Below, in pieces: positions 59,667 through 64,000 of a stretch of DNA of 64,000 bases. Within the stretch, counting starts at the first letter, position 1. Each line of letters starts with the position of its first letter. Position numbers and translations under genes: made by a program. Source of the stretch: Fomitopsis serialis (lineage: Eukaryota; Basidiomycota; Agaricomycetes; Polyporales; Fomitopsidaceae); contig NW_025954962.1 of the NCBI RefSeq assembly GCF_022376445.1, positions 186,001 through 250,000 on the forward strand, written 5' to 3'. The notes beneath the pieces were generated by a model. That model searched no databases. It had not been told where the DNA came from and worked only from the letters and a program-made list of their open reading frames with translations.

Positions 59667-60011
59667 GGCGATCAGAGTGTGGTGCAGTAAGCGGTACTGC
59701 ACCGGGGTATCGGGTATTACGAGAAAGGATGGAGTAGGACAGACACTGCTCAGGCTGCTGCACGCCTGGTGCAGAGATCTGCAGGCCGCGTTGGGCAAGC
59801 AAACAAAAACAAGACGCGTACCCGACGCGTCCCACGCCACGATACCCTCTCTCCATCTCAGCGCCGTTCGCAGGTGCTGACACCGCTCCGTCCACGATTG
59901 CGGTGCACATGGCTGCTGTATCCTACAACGGTCTATTCTGCTTCTACTCTCATACATCCTCTGTATCTATGTGGACTCGAGATGTACGCTGCGATGACAC
60001 CCTTATCTGGT
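59667..60011. other. Intergenic region
   Basis: About 345 bases: promoter of the coiled-coil gene and 3' flank of the SHB17-like gene. No gene seen. Confidence 0.45.
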
Positions 60012-61097
60012 CTAATTCGGCGGAGCATAGAGGTTCAACGCGTTCAGTGCCGGTTCAGCTAGACTGCGGTGGTTGTAGCTCAAGATTGCGACCTGGAGCG
60101 GGACTATCAGCTATTGTCACGCATAAGGAGGCGAATGCAACGCACTCCCGCGGGTTCAACGTTGAAGTGTGTACCTAGAGGGTGCGTAGTCGGTCAGTGA
60201 AGACATATGAACCACACGAATAGTCTCTACCGAGGCGAAGAGGGAACTGGATCCAGCGGGAGATCAGGACGCGGTTGAAGTGACCATGCGCGATGATAAC
60301 GACATCGCGGCTGCCTTTGCCTTCTTCATGCCATTGCCTGTGATGCTCCTTGACCTGTGACCCGTGCTAAGCCGACCATTTCCCTCTAGCCTTGTAAGAC
60401 TGTGCGCACCTTATCGATGACGGTGTCTACTCTGTGGCACATCTCCTCAGTGCTCTCACCGTTCGGGCACCTAACAAACATGAAGGCACGGCCGGATGGC
60501 TGTGTCAAATGAATAGCTCACCCATCGTCCCAAATCTGCCACTTGGAGTTCCTTTCCTTGATCTCGGTTGGCAACAGGCCCTCGTAGTCTCCGTAGTCCC
60601 ATTCCCGTACTTCCTCCGTAATGACATGGGGTGGAGGCGACGGCAGATGATCAAACATCAAGTGAAAGGTGCGGTGGGCACGGATCCTTGGAGAGACGAA
60701 AACATTGCAGATGTTGTTTCGGTCAATGACCTCTTGCAGTGCCGTTGAACAAAATGAATGATATGCATTTGTAGCAGGACTTACTGCCTTCTCCTACCAG
60801 GACAAGCGCCGTTTCCTTCGTCTTCTCTTCACCGTGCGCCGTAAGGGGAATGTCGGAGCGACCGGTCTAGAACGTAGTCATCGCGCAATCAGTCTAGACA
60901 CAACGAAGAACCCTCCGCAGCAACACTCACATGTCGACTGTAACAGTAGCATCGCTTCAGCTGGATCTTAGAGCACGAAGGAACAAGCTTACTGACCCGC
61001 TCAAGGACCATTCCGTCTCGCCTGCGGTATGTTCAGGTTTATGTCATGCTGGAGGTGTTGGATACTCACCATGGCGGATTAGGATCAAGCGGGGCAT
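60012..61097 (-). CDS. SHB17: Histidine phosphatase, sedoheptulose-1,7-bisphosphatase-like
   Basis: The catalytic motif is LILIRHGETEWS with the phosphorylated His (RHG), followed by GRHTGRSDIPLTAHGEE. Also visible are VFVSPRIRAHRTFHLMF, EVREWDYGDYEGLLPTEI (catalytic Glu region) and DVVIIAHGHFNRVLISRW (second His). About 240 residues. The wording EWDYGDYEG and DGCPNGES matches yeast Shb17, which feeds the riboneogenesis branch of the pentose phosphate pathway. Early exons are very small: 61097-61070 (28 nt), 61021-60997 (25 nt) and 60937-60931 (7 nt); the next starts at 60866. All junctions are in phase. No frameshift seen. The last exon ends NALNLYAPPN. Confidence 0.87.
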
Positions 61098-62156
61098 AGG
61101 ACGTTGGCTGGACATATTGTAGCGAGGGTCTAGACGGAGTGTAGCCTGAGCGTCGAGGAGAGAACTGTCTAAATACGACGAACGGCGCGCTCCGTATAAG
61201 ACCGACCATGGCCGTGGAGGGACACCGCAGTGATATCATCGCTATCGTGCGATCGTGCTGACCGACGCGTCGACGGCTATTCTTCCGGGGCGAACTTGAA
61301 CTCGGCCGCGCGACGTCCACAGACCGGGAGAGCACTGTGTCCTGCGCTCTGGACGGAGACATGACACAATTCCGCGGCCCTGCTTCGTGCCCCAATCTTA
61401 CCGCCAGTGAACGTGTTCGGGCTGTGTCTGTGATGGATTGCAAACAGCTTGTCCTTTACATGAAGCAGGCGATGCATTACTTCAGACGATGGCCCGCAGA
61501 CGTCCAGACAGATGCGGCATCGCATGGGAATGTTCTCCGAGCATTTGCCATTAGGTTCGACACCGTTGACTGCACCTGGGAATGACGGCAAAATGTGCAG
61601 ATCTGGACACAATACAGTCGCACGGAGCCGCATCGAATTGGAGATTCTTCGTAAGACCGCCATTCAGTAGTCCGGCACGACACACGTAGTAGTCCTGAGG
61701 AGACCTGGGACCGGTCGAGGAGACTGTTTCGTGAGTCGTTTGCACTGGGCAGGATGCGACGATGAAACAAACCGTGGGAACGTGATGGCCCAGCTGGACC
61801 TGGTCAAACGGATTTAGTCGCGCCGCTGCGAGCCGGTGGCCAGATACGTCTCGACAGCGCGATTCTATCCTCCTCCCTGTTCTCTTCTCCATTGCTCTCC
61901 GCCCTCGCAGCCGATACCACTCCGTTTCCAGATTGTTGACATTGTAACCATTCCTGCCCCAGCACACACTTGAGGTAACACTATTCCCTGCTTCAACCGT
62001 TTACTGTGATTTCTGATCACTTATCGCGTCTAATTCCCTCTACCGCCCTGTCGCCTACCTTGGCTCCTCCATCATCCGGCTTTCGGACGTGCCTTGCCTC
62101 TGCTCCATCGCCCACCTCCCCCAGTTCGACCATAGACAGACTGGAGAATTTCCACA
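61098..62156. promoter_or_regulatory. Divergent promoter region of SHB17-like gene and RAC1
   Basis: About 1.06 kb between divergent start codons, with CT-rich tracts before RAC1. Open frames inside (for example 61277-61663 minus) show no resemblance to known families. Confidence 0.45.
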
Positions 62157-63144
62157 ATGCAGGCCATTAAGTGTATGTGCTGGATGTCTACAGCTCACTC
62201 TCACGGCGTTGCTAACCTGGTCGCGTAGGCGTCGTCGTAGGAGATGGTGCAGTCGGCAAGGCAAGCAATCGGTTCGAGGCTCGGTTTCCAAGGCTGACGA
62301 CTGCTCGTACGTAGACATGTCTGCTCATTTCGTACACCACGAACGCCTTCCCGGTACGTCGTGCTTCGTTCTGCGGCTGTGTCGCATCACACTGATCTCG
62401 GACACGTAGGGCGAATATATCCCTACCGGTACGCGCAAGCCATTTGCCCTGAGACAATCTCAGTCTCACAAATCGCGGTCATGTAGTGTTCGACAATTAC
62501 TCGGCCAATGTGATGGTCGACGGTAAGACGATCTCGCTTGGTCTGTGGGATACAGCTGGGCAGGAAGATTACGACCGTCTCCGGCCGCTCTCATACCCCC
62601 AAACGGATGTGTTCCTCATCTGCTTCTCTCTGGTCAGCCCTCCTAGTTACGAGAACGTGCGGACCAAGGTGCGTCCCTGCTCCTGTCTGGTGACTGATCT
62701 GTAGGCTCATGCGACCTCCTCGCTTAGTGGTACCCTGAAATCTCGCATCACGCGCCGTCCACGTCAATCGTCCTGGTTGGTACGAAGCTCGATCTTCGCG
62801 AGGATCCCGGCACCATTGAGAAGCTGAGGGAGCGGTATGTAACCTTGAGATTGTCCGGCCTCATCTTTCATTAACCTTTGCTGTCCTTTCAGTCGCATGG
62901 CGCCCATACAATACGCGCAGGGCGTGGCTATGGCGAGAGACATTGGAGCCGTGAAATACCTTGAATGTTCCGCGCTGACGCAGAAGGGTCTCAAGACCGT
63001 CTTCGATGAGGCCATCCGCGCTGTTCGTGAGTGCAATCTTCATGGGTCGGCGCTGAAAGTTTTTGTGCTCACACACGTATCAAAGTCAACCCTCCTCCGC
63101 AGCCCAAGAAGAAGGCAGACAAGAAGGGGTGCATCATCGTTTAA
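62157..63144 (+). CDS. RAC1: Rho-family GTPase Rac1
   Basis: Controls polarised growth and NADPH oxidase in fungi. Exons: 62157-62172, 62229-62260, 62315-62353, 62410-62428 (19 nt), 62487-62668, 62728-62834, 62893-63026 and 63086-63144. The P-loop GDGAVGK is at residues 10-16, switch [15 protein letters not shown], switch [22 protein letters not shown], and TKLD and [11 protein letters not shown] complete the nucleotide site. The basic tail PKKKADKKG precedes the CIIV CAAX box. Rac rather than Cdc42 by the ANVMVDG and the tail. The second intron (62261-62314) begins GC, directly after the P-loop Lys codon. The start is short and matches the family (MQAIKC). No frameshift. Confidence 0.95.
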
Positions 63145-63943
63145 TGCACGTCACATTTCACACGCCTCGGACTCGGGAACCGCTGCAGCGCGTTTCTCTG
63201 CCATCTGCACGAATATACACCCACATTTACGACTGCGCTGCATGCTCCTCGTCCGTTTCTCGGCCTACCCTTCGTTCGCAGACTTGCAGGGTGTTATGGC
63301 AGTTGGGTTGCCTTTGGCGATTAGGGACCCTGGCGTCGGCTTCTCGGTGATCTCCCCCTGTCCCCCTTCTTCCGTTGTTTTCTTAGCTTCGTTTTGGAGA
63401 TATCATATCGCATCTACTACGCCATGAGCGAACACTTGGATATTCAGTTTCTACAGCGCAATCAGTGATCACGCATGTCAGCTTCAGTTCCTCAACGTCC
63501 TCAACTCCTGGACGTCGTGTGGCATCGTCACGTGCACAGCAGCCCTGCCCACTGCCAGGAACTGCCCTCGGATCCGGCCTGGTATGTTTTGGCTTTCTCA
63601 TGAGTGTCAGCACGCCACTGTGCTGCTGGAATAAGTGTTGAATCGCAGACAGGAGCCGCGCGTACAACATATCCCACTCCATGACGCGGCCAATGTACAC
63701 CGGTCCTTATGAGCTTGACTCTCAGCATATGTCCACTCTCGAGTCTCGAGCTCTGTGACCTGTAGTCGAAAGGCTATTATCTGTGCCACCCTCTGAGCCG
63801 TTCAGTAAGTCACACCACAAATTGAGAGCCGTTTACGGAGCAGCTTGCCTCCGCGCCGGTCGTCGTCTACGAAAGTTGCTTGTTACCCCTGTACGCGTGG
63901 TTGGCAAAGCCGTTCTCTTCGTCATCCCCCCGCATCAGCGATC
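63145..63943. other. 3' flank of RAC1 and unassigned sequence
   Basis: No convincing gene. A pyrimidine-rich stretch before 63944 looks like a promoter or 5' leader. Confidence 0.4.
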
Positions 63944-64000
63944 ATGTCGATTGAACGCCTCCGCAGCGCCTGTATGTCACTCGCAGGTGTGCCATGCTTT
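63944..64000 (+). CDS. Possible 5' end of a further gene, cut by the window edge
   Basis: ATG after a CT-rich leader (CATCAGCGATC), opening MSIERLRSAC; a GTATGT donor-like sequence follows soon after. Too short to identify. Confidence 0.3.
   Translation, partial: MSIERLRSACMSLAGVPCF

Noticed and set aside
61277..61967. Minus-strand frames between SHB17 and RAC1
   Set aside because: No domain, no splice partners, and no ATG in the first; treated as promoter sequence.
1..64000. A functional gene cluster (secondary metabolism, mating type or defence)
   Set aside because: The genes belong to unrelated housekeeping pathways; only one acyltransferase and one dehydrogenase could fit, and they are 10 kb apart with no synthase between.

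Overview
The window reads as nuclear DNA of a basidiomycete fungus, most likely an Agaricomycete close to the Polyporales (inference). Genes are tightly packed on both strands. Nearly all are broken by many short introns (about 45-65 nt, mostly GT-AG, a few GC-AG), and several carry very small exons. The gene set also fits: F-box genes of the mushroom type, a four-domain fasciclin protein, a fungal LCCL membrane protein, Rac1, and several conserved families known to me only from basidiomycetes. No rRNA, tRNA, CRISPR array or intact transposon was recognised.

Layout. 0.8-9.1 kb: F-box gene, mitochondrial N-acetylglutamate synthase (arginine synthesis), a conserved basidiomycete orphan, and the carnitine/acylcarnitine carrier. 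9.6-25 kb: RAV1 (V-ATPase assembly), a four-FAS1 membrane protein, Rab GDI, a predicted DNA-binding protein, a low-molecular-weight tyrosine phosphatase and a glycine/tyrosine-rich protein. 25-37 kb: methylmalonate-semialdehyde dehydrogenase, an SH3BGR/thioredoxin-like protein, seipin, two orphans, an LCCL protein and a medium-chain alcohol dehydrogenase. 37-42 kb: a candidate small secreted protein with a decayed neighbour copy, a zinc-finger/W-rich protein and a WW-domain protein. 42-53 kb: TRAPPIII subunit TRS85, an acyltransferase, an Mpv17/PMP22 protein and the mitochondrial citrate carrier YHM2. 54-64 kb: a second F-box gene, a long coiled-coil protein, an SHB17-like phosphatase, RAC1 and the possible start of one more gene.

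This looks like ordinary housekeeping euchromatin rather than one system. Membrane traffic and organelle upkeep recur (GDI, TRS85, RAC1, RAV1, seipin, three mitochondrial or peroxisomal membrane proteins), but on independent transcription units, so I do not claim a functional cluster.

Two observations stand out. First, YHM2 seems to need two consecutive 3-nt exons, one codon each, to restore a conserved motif; other genes here have exons of 7, 14, 17, 19 and 22 nt. Second, many genes show apparent one-base losses, usually in short homopolymers, which switch the reading frame while the protein homology continues. This points to long-read assembly errors rather than many broken genes, so coordinates and products of the affected genes should be read with that in mind. 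All splice sites were assigned by eye; for multi-exon genes the coordinates run from start codon to stop codon and include introns.
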